Shown here in pieces: positions 1-10,734 of a stretch of 64,000 nucleotides of DNA (its first letter is position 1; each line of letters starts with the position of its first letter). A program made the translations under genes and the position numbers. Origin of the DNA: Flectonema sp. DT1601 (lineage: Eukaryota; Euglenozoa; Diplonemea; Diplonemida; Diplonemidae); assembly GCA_964019425.1 (NCBI GenBank), contig OZ025816.1, positions 682,001-746,000 on the forward strand. Reading direction: 5' to 3'. The notes under the pieces are model-generated. The model was not told the origin of the DNA, made no database searches, and was given only the letters and a program-made list of their open reading frames with translations.

Positions 1-2
1 TT

Positions 3-1307
3 ATGTTTCCAACAAGACCGACGTTGAAGGAATTCTCAACACAGATTGAGTTGGCATTTCAGAAAGAAGCAGTTGAAGGTGGGAGTACGAGTCGGTTTCG
101 TGTTGGGAAATTGCAAGTTTTTATTGAACAGCTTCAAATGTGGGCTGATGTAGCTCGTCAGGGTCAGCTTGAACATGGGAAACAATATTTCGTATTTCAA
201 GGAGAGACCAGAAGTAGATCAGCTGGTGGAAGAACTCCCCGAAGGACATCCAGTCAATCAGTTGTTGTCACTCCAAAGATGAAACGTATCGAAAGAAAGA
301 TTCGCTCTAATACTCCAGAGAGGAGACAGACATGTGTTACAAGTAAACAAAATCACTTCGCTGACAAACGAGGTCGTATCTCAAGAATGGCACAGGCTCA
401 GAGAACTGCTGAAAATGACAAAAGGTTTACTGTCTTTCAAATACTCACATCTGATTCACCTGATGTTCAATTCCTCGATACGAAATTAAATCATTTAACA
501 ATAACAACTTTACTATCTCGTAGGGGTGTTGCAGAAGATGATCTACGAACAGTCCAATATTTAATAATGTCAATGGAAGTAGGACCAGATGGAAACTCAT
601 CCTACGCTCAATTCGTTCGTTTCTGCAGAAAATATCCGAGTGAAGCTAATTCACTTTTCGATATCGTTCTTTCTTCAAAGCAAATCATTCTGACGGGTGA
701 ACACTTCGACTCAATTTCTGAGCTGAACGCTCAAGCAAAAAGTATTATTGAACACCATGAAGAGAGTGAAGTGTTTACTCCAATTACAGTTTCGCCTGCT
801 CCTCCACTTGAGAACCATCCAAATAGTGTTGTAGCTCCTGTTGCTCCTCCGATGAATTTAAATACTACCACTGAGAGAAGTGTTTTAACAACAACTCAGA
901 ATGATCACAATATCGTTGATGAGGATTGGTTAGCTAGACGACTTGCAGTGTTGGAAGCAGAACATCAACAGAAAATATCTGAAGTTAAACAGCGATACGC
1001 ACTTCTATCACAGACACCAGACACATCAAGGTGTGTTAGTCAGTCTGATCATTTTGAGCAATCTAATGTAAAATACTCAACTGAGTTACGATCAGATAGT
1101 AATCAGAGAGCTAATCAAATAGAACATCCTGACCAGAGTAGTTTTTATTCCAATGCCCCTGAACATCAATCATTAAGCTATAATGGTTATCAACGAGACG
1201 ATTTTATTAGAACGAAAGATAAAGAAGACAGTGCGATTAAAAATGTTTACAGCCGCCTTGCTTCAGCACTACATAGTCATCCAACTGATAAAGTTCAATT
1301 CCCGTGA
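3..1307 (+). CDS. Unrecognised protein, possibly 5'-incomplete
   Basis: I do not recognise this gene. The frame is open from base 3 (ATG) to a TGA at 1305-1307, giving 434 residues. Only two bases precede the ATG, so the true start may lie outside the window. Visible features are a basic Arg/Ser/Thr-rich stretch at about residues 70-130, a mixed, probably helical region at 130-250, a Pro/Thr/Asn-rich linker, a short heptad-like segment near 315-335 (LARRLAVLEAEHQQKIS) and a polar Ser/Asn/Gln-rich tail. Codon use is AT-rich like most neighbours, unlike the tubulin and galactocerebrosidase genes. It is probably a real gene because of its length and sustained polar composition, but no function is suggested. 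Confidence 0.6.
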   Translation: MFPTRPTLKEFSTQIELAFQKEAVEGGSTSRFRVGKLQVFIEQLQMWADVARQGQLEHGKQYFVFQGETRSRSAGGRTPRRTSSQSVVVTPKMKRIERKIRSNTPERRQTCVTSKQNHFADKRGRISRMAQAQRTAENDKRFTVFQILTSDSPDVQFLDTKLNHLTITTLLSRRGVAEDDLRTVQYLIMSMEVGPDGNSSYAQFVRFCRKYPSEANSLFDIVLSSKQIILTGEHFDSISELNAQAKSIIEHHEESEVFTPITVSPAPPLENHPNSVVAPVAPPMNLNTTTERSVLTTTQNDHNIVDEDWLARRLAVLEAEHQQKISEVKQRYALLSQTPDTSRCVSQSDHFEQSNVKYSTELRSDSNQRANQIEHPDQSSFYSNAPEHQSLSYNGYQRDDFIRTKDKEDSAIKNVYSRLASALHSHPTDKVQFP

Positions 1308-2708
1308 AAAGTTATTTTCCCTCCCAATTCACCTGACGTTTAGAATTAGATTTCAAATACATGTCAAGCAATCCAATCTTTTTTTTTTCATTCTTTCCGA
1401 CAACATTTCCCATTATTTATAAATCCTCGGTATCGAGTGACGACATGTGTCTAGTGGACTCCTGGCTCTACATTAACCGTTTCACTTATTTGTAGTCATC
1501 TTTTTTTTTTTTTTGTATTATTTATTTAGATCTTTTTTAAATTTATTATTTTTACTTACATCACTGTACTTATAAGGAAGGTTAAATCTGAAATAGTCAA
1601 GTCATCATTTTAGTGTTTTAAAACGATGACTGTTGGCGATGTGCTTGGATTGCTTGACAGCAGGCAGCAGACTACCTTCTCGTACTTGATACACTTGATA
1701 CATAATGTTTTCCTTTTTTTTCTTTTCTCTCTCTCTCTCCCTAGTCTTTTACGAACAACAATGTTGGTTCGTACGATGTGGTTAATCCTCTTTTAGAGTG
1801 CCAGCTGATGGCCTGCAGTGACATGCCTCAAAGTGTGTATTATCGTATGTCTTTTTATAGTCTTGATTGGTCACTTCGGTGCCTCAGCACTTCACTGCTA
1901 GACGTTCCTCACAGATGAGATGAGAGGGATGACGCAATACTTCTTTACTTCTATAACGTACATTAAAAGAGTAGTGAATTATGGATTTGATTAGATTTTA
2001 TACAGGAAGCAACCTGTTTGAGCAATTTTTTTTTTTTTTTTTTTTTTTTTGTGTCCGACATATTCGGAGAAGGACTTTTCAGATTGAAGCTGATGTTTTT
2101 TATGATCGTGACTTATCCCCCCCGTGCGACAGGATTTTGTTTACGTTCAATTAAATATAAGGTAATCTGAATGGTTTTCTAGGGTTACAGGGCATGGGGA
2201 GTGGCCCCAAATCCCCATATTCGACAGTACATATGGGACTCTTACCGATAATCAATTGTTGATCTTCTTATATTGCAGCTAGTATTGGCCGAACCCTGTA
2301 TTCGTTTTTGCCAGTTTTCAAGTTGCTTTCCATTTAATATTAGTATCAAGTTACCCACCTTTTTAACTTTCTCTTTCAGTATGGTTTACGTTTGACACCC
2401 TTAAACCTGACCTTAGCCTTCGCAGTGGTTGCGGCGCCGAAATTATAGATAGGAAATAATTACTTTATTTATAGTAATTTCTTAATCTCCTTGTTTTGCA
2501 TCTGTTACTTTATTACTCGTTTTAAATGAAATTGAAAATCTGTTCTTATGAGTGGTCTTTTAACTAATTACTTTTTTAACATATTATTACATCAAAAAAA
2601 AATTAAAATATTGGTTGTGGAGAAAAGAATGATGAGCAACTTACTTACTAAGTGATATCGGACATTTACTTGTTATTCAATATTGTTTACTTATTTGTTC
2701 TTAAGGTG
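1308..2708. other. Intergenic spacer, AT-rich
   Basis: No gene is seen. The spacer holds poly(T) runs (one of 28 at about 2023-2050), a perfect short hairpin TCCGA-CATAT-TCGGA near 2044-2058, one copy of a dispersed motif (2145-2179), and a hairpin with stem ATGGGGA/TCCCCAT (2194-2218). The last part before the coiled-coil gene is plain AT-rich sequence. Confidence 0.6.
2145..2179 (+). repeat. Dispersed motif, copy 1
   Basis: GTTCAATTAAATATAAGG followed by TAATCTGAATGGTTTT. Related copies lie at 13699-13730, 45484-45510 and 52011-52046, each followed by T-rich sequence. The shared core is ATAAGGTTAATCTGAATGG with substitutions. It could be the end of a short interspersed element or a conserved processing signal. 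Confidence 0.45.
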
Positions 2709-5700
2709 ATGGGTCTCCCACTGTGGGTACTGTTGGGATGTAGTCAGCCCTCAACAAAAGAAAATGGAAGGCTTCGAATTCACAAAAATCGAAGTAAAGC
2801 TACGCCACCGATAACAAAAGAATTTATAAAAAGTGTTCTCAATGGTGAAGTTCCGTTGGCGATTGTTGAAAACATGAGAGAAGATCATCTCAAACGAATC
2901 GATGATAGAGAAATTAAAAAAACAACAAACCAGACTCCGATCCCAACACCACTACTAAAAGACAAAGCTGTTTACAATGCTGTTAGTGAAGCAAAGAAAG
3001 CAGTGGTAGAACTACTTCATCCGGTTGGTCCAATTTCTGAAGAAGATCGTTTCGAGAAGTTACAATTAGTAATCAGAGAAACCACCACATCAAATATTCA
3101 ATCTTTAGACGCTGTCCTCTCTGCTGTCGCTATTAATGTACAAGAGGCTAAGCCAAGTCCTCAACAAGTAATTCAAAATATAATTCACACGGCGATGAAA
3201 AGAAATAATCTCAGACGACAATACGAAGGCGACGCACTCGAATGCCTAGCAGATGACAAAAAAGAAAAATACATTGACTGCTTGGTTGGGGACGGTGAAC
3301 TCACCGACGCTTCAAAAATATTAGAAAGTAAAACTCAAGTAAGTAATCTCTTAGCGTGCAGGGGTGATGGTGAAGACAGACTTTTGATTGAATCTGAATT
3401 AATGGATTGGGTTGCCTCAACTGAATCCGTTACTATTAATTTAAATGAGACCGCCGGATATTTTGTTGAAGGAACAAAGGAAAGTGCTTCTGGAACTTCA
3501 AACTCTCTCTCATCTGAGAAATCAGAATTCGATAAAGTTAAGTTTGAAATGATGTCGGCGTCTAAACAGCTCGAAGACGTTGGAGGTGATCTACAAAAAC
3601 AAGTGAAGTCTATAAAGAAATGTCAGAAATTCTTTGATGAACACATGAGTCGAGTAAGTACTGGTACTAACACTGTGTTATCAATAGTACCAGAAGTAGA
3701 TGATCAGAACCAGGAAAGTGATGGAGATGATAAAAGTGATAAGAACACTTGGGGAGCTCTAATCGACTCAAACAAGACTCGTCTTCTTACAAATCAAGAA
3801 CTTGGAGGTCGAGCTGTCGACAAACCAGATCCAAATGACATTCTAACAGCTCTCCTTAAGAAACGACAGGAGGAGTTAATTCGAGCAATCCAAGAGAAGG
3901 AAAGCCTCACCGTAAAACATCGACAAGCAATAAACTTCTTAAAGTTAGATGTTGCAGCAGCCCGTTTTGAAAAACAACAGGCATCAGAAATGGCTAGTCA
4001 AGTAGTAACCGGTCTGGGATACACAGAATTGTGGGATGCAACAATTGGATCTGCTGGGTTAGAAAAGAAGGTGACGGATACATCTGTTTTCATTGAAGGG
4101 ATTAAAGAGACGATGGCTACTACACATCAGGAGGATCGAACTCAATCCCGAAAACTCCGCGAAGAACTACAAAGAACGGAACGTCAAAAAGAGGATGCTG
4201 TAGTATCCCTTCGTATGCTCGAGAAGAAGTCTATCGAGGAACAAGCGAATTTCAAAGCTCAAATCGACCACATGTATTCACGAGAAATGGGACTGCAGCG
4301 CGTGATAGATGATCGTGATGGTTCGTTAAGACAGCTCTCACTTCAACTAAAACTCTCTAAGAGCGAACGCAATGATGCCGCCGCCCTTTGTGAGGATCTT
4401 CGAAAACAACAACAAGTCCTAACAGATGAATTGACGTCTTGTAAATTACAACTTGAAGCTTCAATATCATTAGAACAACACGAAGCAGCTATAAAGTCAT
4501 TTAAAGAAGAACGAGCAAAGGAAGTCTTCGACGAACAACTAAAGCGAGCAACACTAAGTTCACAAGTTAAGGAAGTGCGAAAAGAGCTTCAGGCGGTTCC
4601 AAAGAAGATAGCACGTATTGAAGCACAATGTCAAAAGGGAATCGAAGCAATGCAGGAAGTTGTTAGAAAACACGAAGACAATTGCTGTGAACTCAGTGAA
4701 GTAATATTTCAAGGAGTCGCTGATGAAAGAATAAGTTTATGTGCGCTGAGAGATGTTATTCAGGAGAAGAGTTTTTCGTTATCAAGACAGCGTCTGTGGA
4801 ATATTATTACTGTTCGATGTAGAACATTAGTAATCTTCTTAAAGAAGAGATCTCAAGCTTCTCAACTATCTGACGAACTTCAGTCAACTCTCACTGATGT
4901 TTGTAATTTAATAAAAAAAGATTTAGACAAGCAACTCATCGTTCACCAGGACGAATCTCTGCTACAAATGAACTCACTTGAGAAACAAATAACTGAATTA
5001 AGTGTTCAGAAGTCTGAATCTTTACAAACTCAAGCATCACTAGTAAGTAGTATTGCTCACATGCATTCAGAAAGACAACAGTGTAAGTTACTCGTAGTAG
5101 AAGTTGGTAACCGGTTATTAGAAATCCACACTCAAGCAGTCACAGGAGCATTCGAGGATGACATCAGCAGTGGAGTCGGATGTGCGATAGCTGAACAGGC
5201 TGGATGGAAAGAAGAAGTCGAAACACTAAACGCGAATATAAAAACTGTTTTATCAACGTTCAAAGATAAACGAAATCAATTAGCACTTCAAAAGGCTGAC
5301 AGCATATCAGAATACCGATCCTTATTAATGTCATTTAACAAAGTGACTTCTCTGCTACGACCTACTACACCAAGTGACTTACCTGATGTTGGATATCAGG
5401 AGGGGTATGAGTGTTCACAAGCCCATTTATCGTCGGGAAGCAGTTCTTTTTCTAACTTAAACACTGCTCTCAGTGTGTATGCCATTGAACTGAGAAAATC
5501 AAAAATGGCGCAGCAAATTTGTCAAATCGAACAATTTAAAGTTATCCTCAGAGAGTCTGACTCTGTACTCTTCAACAACGTTATTGAGGAAGAGAGACTA
5601 CTGATGAAGAGGCATTTGAAGTGCATTTACAAACGAATCGTTTTGATGACCAGCGGCAATATTGCTATTCGAAAAATTAAATTAAAACAATCACTCAACC

Positions 5701-8700
5701 CCGCCTACCTGATTGAGAAAAAGATTGTAGACGAGGAAACCATTAGAAATAGATTACTAACTGAAGGTTATAATGAAATAGCTAGAATTCAACTATCGAG
5801 GTTTCAGAACTACACGACGATGGCTGATATTCATCTTCGATACGCAATCTCAGAGAAGAGTGACCAAACAAGACTTTTAGCAATGAGGACGAAAGACCAT
5901 GTTAAAAGTATCCTGTCTGATGATGTTGGAAAAAATCGACGAAAAAAGAGCACATCGGGAATCGAACCTGGAACAGAACTTTCAACACCGGTAACACCAA
6001 GACGTGGATCAGTACTACCAAAATCAGTTACTGATGACAAGGTGGCGAAGAGAGCAGAAGATCACTGGAAGTTAATATTAAATCGTAAGGAAGGTGAGGT
6101 AAATGAGTTGAAAACTAGACTACGACACAGCGAACAGGAAGCCAAACATTCAGCGGAAGCAATAACTAAAAGCGAACGAAAGTCAGAACGTCTTGAAAGA
6201 CAATTTAAAGAACTAACCGAGGAATTTAAACTTTTCAAAGCAAAAGATAAACAAACACTACAACGGAGACAGAGCATGATTGACCAGCCGAATATTGAAA
6301 AAAAGAAGTCCTTCACTGGGGTCATTAATAAAGTTCAAAAGGCTGCGAGAATCAGGTCGTCGACAATGCGAATGTCAAAACCGCCGCTTGCCAAGTCTGA
6401 CGGCTCGTTTATAGAAATACCAGACTCACCAGGACCATCATCACCAGTTGCTAATGAGAGGAATATTTCTGAATTCAGGGAATACGTTGCGGTGTCGAAT
6501 AATTTTTTGCTCAACTTACCGGGACAGAACTTACCTTCAGAACAGAGCAGCGCAAATGAACAGCCGTCCCCCAGAGATAACACTCAAAGAGAAAGTATTT
6601 CATCTCTTGTCGCTGATAAGGTTGACATTATTGATAAAGTGAGTAGGAATTCAATCGTAGGTTTTGTAAACAAACATTCCAACAGTGGGATTGAAGTTGG
6701 AATTCAAACTGACTTTCCAGAAGAAGCTGTAATGAAAACTATTGAGGTCCCTTCTATTTCTGTTTTATCAATCTCTCCATCAAGTCTTTCTTCAGCTATC
6801 AACAACTCAATTGATGTTTCAGCAGAACCAGAATCTACCAAATCATCAGCAGTGATCATCACCACGAAATGTGACCAATCTGTAGACACCTCAGACATCC
6901 CTAAAGAAGAATTAGTAGTCTCTGAGAGCTTCACTTTTCAAGAACAAGTAATATCTGAATTTGAAGCAATCAAAGCTCAGGCAGCGTTACTAGAATCTGA
7001 TCCTTTTGAAGAACCTTTTGTTAATTATCAACAAATTGATACGAACGTGACTACAGAAAGTATCACTTTAAAGACTTCTTGTGATGAAACTCAATATGTT
7101 GAACAAAGACCCAGAAGTACATCCTCTCTTAGACAACAGAGTTATACTTCATTAAGTGAGGGGGAGTGGGTTTGTTCAAAGTGTGGAACTTCTTCTCTAA
7201 GGAACAAACCAGATCAACAACCTGGACTGCCGCCATCATATACTGAGAAGTCTTTATACAGATCTACTGTTGAGAGCAATATTCGTATTTCTTATGCAAA
7301 CGAAGCCGTCCAAACTGATGTTTGCCGTCTTTCTAAAAGTTCTGTTTTCGCAGAGGATTACTGTGACAGCAATGCAGACTCTGATAACGTCGAATCAACA
7401 CAACCCTCGTCTATACCTCGAAGTGACTTTTATTCAAAACGTGTCAGCAATAGAAACACATCAATACGTACTCAAAGTCAGAAAACCAAACGAAAAACAA
7501 CGACAGTTAGTGAAACTGCTGAAGTGATTCGACAGCAGGCACGCGCGGCTGAGTTTAAATACGAATTGAGAATTAGAAAATTAGAAAAAGAACTAAATGA
7601 GGCTTATGATATTTTAAAGAGAAAGAGTGAAGACGTTGAGGAAATGACTACTCAGATTCAACAAATGCAACTGTCGGTTGAAACTGCTGAGGAAATTAGA
7701 TCAAAAAGATCGGACAGCGCGAGTAGCGTTCGATCAGTTATAGAAGTGACGGAAGTAACAAAAACAATTAGAACTCGACCGTCAAGTAGCCGAGGTGTTC
7801 ATTCCTATGATCCAACCAAATTATTAAGTCAGCTTCACTCTCACTCTCGTTATTTATATAATAAAATGAGACAATACTTATTGAGAATCATATCTGAGAT
7901 TCCAGGAATCATCGTGGAACAATCTCAGCACTCTCGACCTCCAACTGGGCGAACAGGTTCCTCAGCATCTCGCATTAACCTCCCAGATGATTACAGTTGT
8001 GATCATATAAGCTTCTTTACTTCTGGTGATATCAAATTAGGATCAGGTCTCATGGATGCTTTAAAAAAGATTGATGACAAAGAGGAAGTCAAAGCAACTG
8101 ACTACCTCAAAGACCACGCTGCCTGGAAAGCAAACTGTATCTTATCATTAAATGAGAATGAAAAACTAAAACGAGCAGAAGCAAAACAGAATGCTACAGA
8201 GAAGAATATCCCCACAGACGTCCACGATAAGAGGAGCCCTCGATTTTTAGAAGCGTTCTCTCCAAATCCCGTATCGTTTCCTGATCCTAGAGGGGGGCAG
8301 TTATATAGTTCAGGAGATAGTAACAGCGACTCTATTTATAGATTTCTGGTTCAGTACCTTCTTAAAAGAGCTCAACACTCATATGAAATAAATTGTATGG
8401 ACCCAATCTTACAAGGTGTTAAGAATGGATTTAATGGAAGCTCTCTTAACACACTTCAAAACGTCACCAGTGACTATACTGTTTCTGAATTCGAACTCCT
8501 TGATAAGCTCCGTGTGAACTCTGAGTTGAAAACTGTTAATTTACTTCCTCCTTCTCGATCAGCTGGTATAACTAGCTCTGGTCGACCATCACCTAGGGGT
8601 GTTCTTGCACCACTTAGTATGCATTGCTTATTCATTGTTTTGTTTTGTGAAGCTCGTTTTTTTCTTTTTTTTTTTTTTAAAAAAATAAAAAAACAATAGT

Positions 8701-9025
8701 CGTCGATTCACCCCCTGTGAACTCTGCAGGAAGACCCCTGTTGAGAAGTAAACCTCCGAAGAAGAGTGATCGAGATCTTTCACCTGATGTGTTGTCCGAC
8801 GCTGAGTCAGAACTCGGCCGACGAGTTGAAAAGTTGGGAGGTTGCCGCCAAACTGAAGTTGAAAAACGAGCTATTCAAGTATTGCGACGGAAAAAGAAAT
8901 CGCAAAGTCACCTACCAATTCCATCAAATTCTGTTGTTGCGAACACTGTCACTAAGAGGGGTTCTTCTCCAGCAGTGAAACGGAGAAGTCAGAGAACTAA
9001 ATTTCAGACTTTGGCCGTCATTTAA
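2709..9025 (+). CDS. Giant coiled-coil protein (spliced)
   Basis: This is a very large protein of about 2,067 residues, made of exons 2709-8616 and 8730-9025. The first ATG of the long frame (2709, MGLPLWVLLGCS) is taken as start; an in-frame ATG at 2872 is an alternative. Long heptad-rich helices full of Glu/Lys/Gln cover roughly residues 370-830 and 1120-1220, with another near 1630-1700. They are separated by Ser/Thr/Pro-rich linkers. A lone CSKC pair sits near residue 1500. The C-terminus is basic (KRRSQRTKF). No catalytic domain is visible. Such proteins in flagellates are often cytoskeletal or basal-body components, but that is inference from composition only. The upstream frame continues without a Met to 2652, so a 5' exon cannot be excluded. 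Confidence 0.75.
8617..8729 (+). other. Spliceosomal intron (113 nt)
   Basis: Donor GTATGC, acceptor CTGCAG. The unspliced frame degenerates into a Phe/Lys-rich tail encoded by a poly(T)/poly(A) stretch and stops at 8697-8699. Splicing joins phase-1 codons (A + GA = Arg) and restores a polar reading frame to 9025. Confidence 0.75.
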
Positions 9026-9395
9026 GTCCACTGTGACTACTGTGAGTTCGACAGATCTGAAAAGTATAATAGTTCTGGTGAATCAAAAAGAGTAGCCTGG
9101 CCATAAGCAGCAACTATTCTCATTTACACGCTCATTTACAATGGTTTGCGACTGCTGCTTCTGCCTTTCGCATTTTTTGCTGCGCCACTTTCATGTGCTG
9201 CTGCTGTCGGTGGATTTTTTGCCTAGAAGCAGCTCGAGGCTGTTATTTTACAAAATAACAAATCAACTTATTACTTTATTTTAATATAATCAGGTTCACC
9301 ACCCTTATGAGAGACTACTATTTCTACAATTGTTTTTTTAACAACGGGGGTGTACCCCTCCCTGGGTTTAATTATTTTTAACCAGTCAGTTTCCA
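9026..9395. other. Intergenic spacer with perfect hairpin
   Basis: No gene is seen. At 9241-9260 there is a perfect inverted repeat, TGTTATTTT-AC-AAAATAACA. A CTG-rich patch precedes it (about 9140-9240). Candidate acceptor AGs lie at 9384-9385 and 9388-9389 after the sequence TTTAATTATTTTTAACC, 7-11 nt before the next start codon. Confidence 0.6.
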
Positions 9396-10385
9396 ATGGA
9401 GAGGAAATTATCGGTTACGGAGGACGAATGTAGTGGAGCGTTAGAATCCACTGACGACACTAGAAGTGATGTTTCTATTGAAGTTCGTCGACATTCTCTT
9501 GTTAGAAGACAATCACTTGTTCAGCAAATTAGTAAATCTGATCCAACGGAACTGACAAGTAATATAAAATATCAAAACCTTCTTTTAGAATGTAAAGAAG
9601 TCAATTCTTTAATCGAAAAGAAAGAAATCGATCTCGACGATCTCAACTCCAAGAGACTCCAAAAGAGCTACCCATACAGCCTACTAATTGTTGGAAGTCG
9701 TGGGACTGGTAAGACAATGTTGTTTGTTAATCTACAAATACAAATAACTCTGCTGGCACATCAACTTCGACTTGAAGCCTCAAAGATTAGCTCAACTGAA
9801 TCAGATATCACAATTGGAATAAAGTCATGCGACGAGTCTGTATCGCAATACACATTATCTGAGTGGAATCGATCTCCTGCTAATTTATATACCGTTCCCC
9901 TATGTCTAGGGGGTATTTCTGGTAGTAGTCAGAGACCAAGAGTGGCTGATGTATTCTTGTGGGATGCTAGAGAGCAGTCTGCGTCGTCTTTTTACTATGG
10001 TACGAAATGTGTTATTATTGTTTTTGATATTTCTGATTATAGCACGTTTGACTTAGCGAAGAACACATATGATGATGCTGTTACAAGATGCCGTCCGGGA
10101 GTTTCTTTCGCGATGGTTGCAAATAAAGTTGATCTTCCCAACCGACAGGTTTCTTCTGATCAAATATCATCTTATTGTTCCTCACGTCGTATTTCTGTTT
10201 TTGAATGCAGCGCTAGAGATGATCCGTCGTCTCTGAACCCTCTTGCGATTTTTATTCAAAATGAAATTATAAATTGTACTGACGACGTCATCGCTGAAGA
10301 GGATCCAACTGAAATCAATCAGCGAGTAATCGATCTGACAAACCACATTCAAAATACTACGATATCAGTCAACGTCAACAGATGA
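9396..10385 (+). CDS. Divergent Ras/Rab-like small GTPase domain protein
   Basis: This protein of 329 residues has a P-loop GTPase domain at about 90-290, after an 85-residue charged N-terminal extension. The P-loop is GSRGTGKT (about 100-107). The G4 motif is NKVD (about 242-245), and G5 is CSAR (about 270). The G3/switch II region reads LWDAREQ instead of the family's WDTAGQE, so the glycine and glutamine that position the catalytic water are changed. A long insert of about 60 residues separates the P-loop from G3. No C-terminal Cys prenylation motif is present (ends SVNVNR). These features suggest a Rab-like or intraflagellar-transport-type GTPase that binds nucleotide but may hydrolyse it poorly. 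The subfamily is not assignable by eye. Confidence 0.75.
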   Translation: MERKLSVTEDECSGALESTDDTRSDVSIEVRRHSLVRRQSLVQQISKSDPTELTSNIKYQNLLLECKEVNSLIEKKEIDLDDLNSKRLQKSYPYSLLIVGSRGTGKTMLFVNLQIQITLLAHQLRLEASKISSTESDITIGIKSCDESVSQYTLSEWNRSPANLYTVPLCLGGISGSSQRPRVADVFLWDAREQSASSFYYGTKCVIIVFDISDYSTFDLAKNTYDDAVTRCRPGVSFAMVANKVDLPNRQVSSDQISSYCSSRRISVFECSARDDPSSLNPLAIFIQNEIINCTDDVIAEEDPTEINQRVIDLTNHIQNTTISVNVNR

Positions 10386-10734
10386 TAATTTAAAAAGTAG
10401 ACGGTAGTCATCTTTCAGGTTGACTTTTTCCATTCTTTTCAGAATCGGTGCAGTCTCACGTGCTCAGCTCTCATGACTGATATTGTAGTTTTGTATTATT
10501 TATTTCATGAGGAGGAAGTGTGTGTCCCAACTTGACTAGTTAAACTACTTCATTATTAACAGCTGGTCGTTGTTTTTAATTAATCGAATTGTTGGACTGT
10601 TGGCAGTTACGGTTTTTTTGATTGACAACTACAAATATTTTTCGGTCATGTGTTTTGATATTAATTTTTGTTTTAATACCTAAAGTTGTTACTGTTTTTA
10701 CAAAGTTTCACCCCCCGCCAGCTGCTGCATCAAT
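10386..10734. other. Intergenic spacer
   Basis: No gene is seen. An inverted pair AAAAAGT/ACTTTTT spans 10392-10429, starting 6 nt after the upstream stop. Before the next gene a run ending CACCCCCCGCCAG places a candidate acceptor AG at 10720-10721, 13 nt upstream of the start codon. Confidence 0.55.

Noticed and set aside
5831-6934. Antisense open frames inside the coiled-coil gene.
   Set aside because: They are the reverse reading of a sense gene with strongly biased codons; none has an independent domain.
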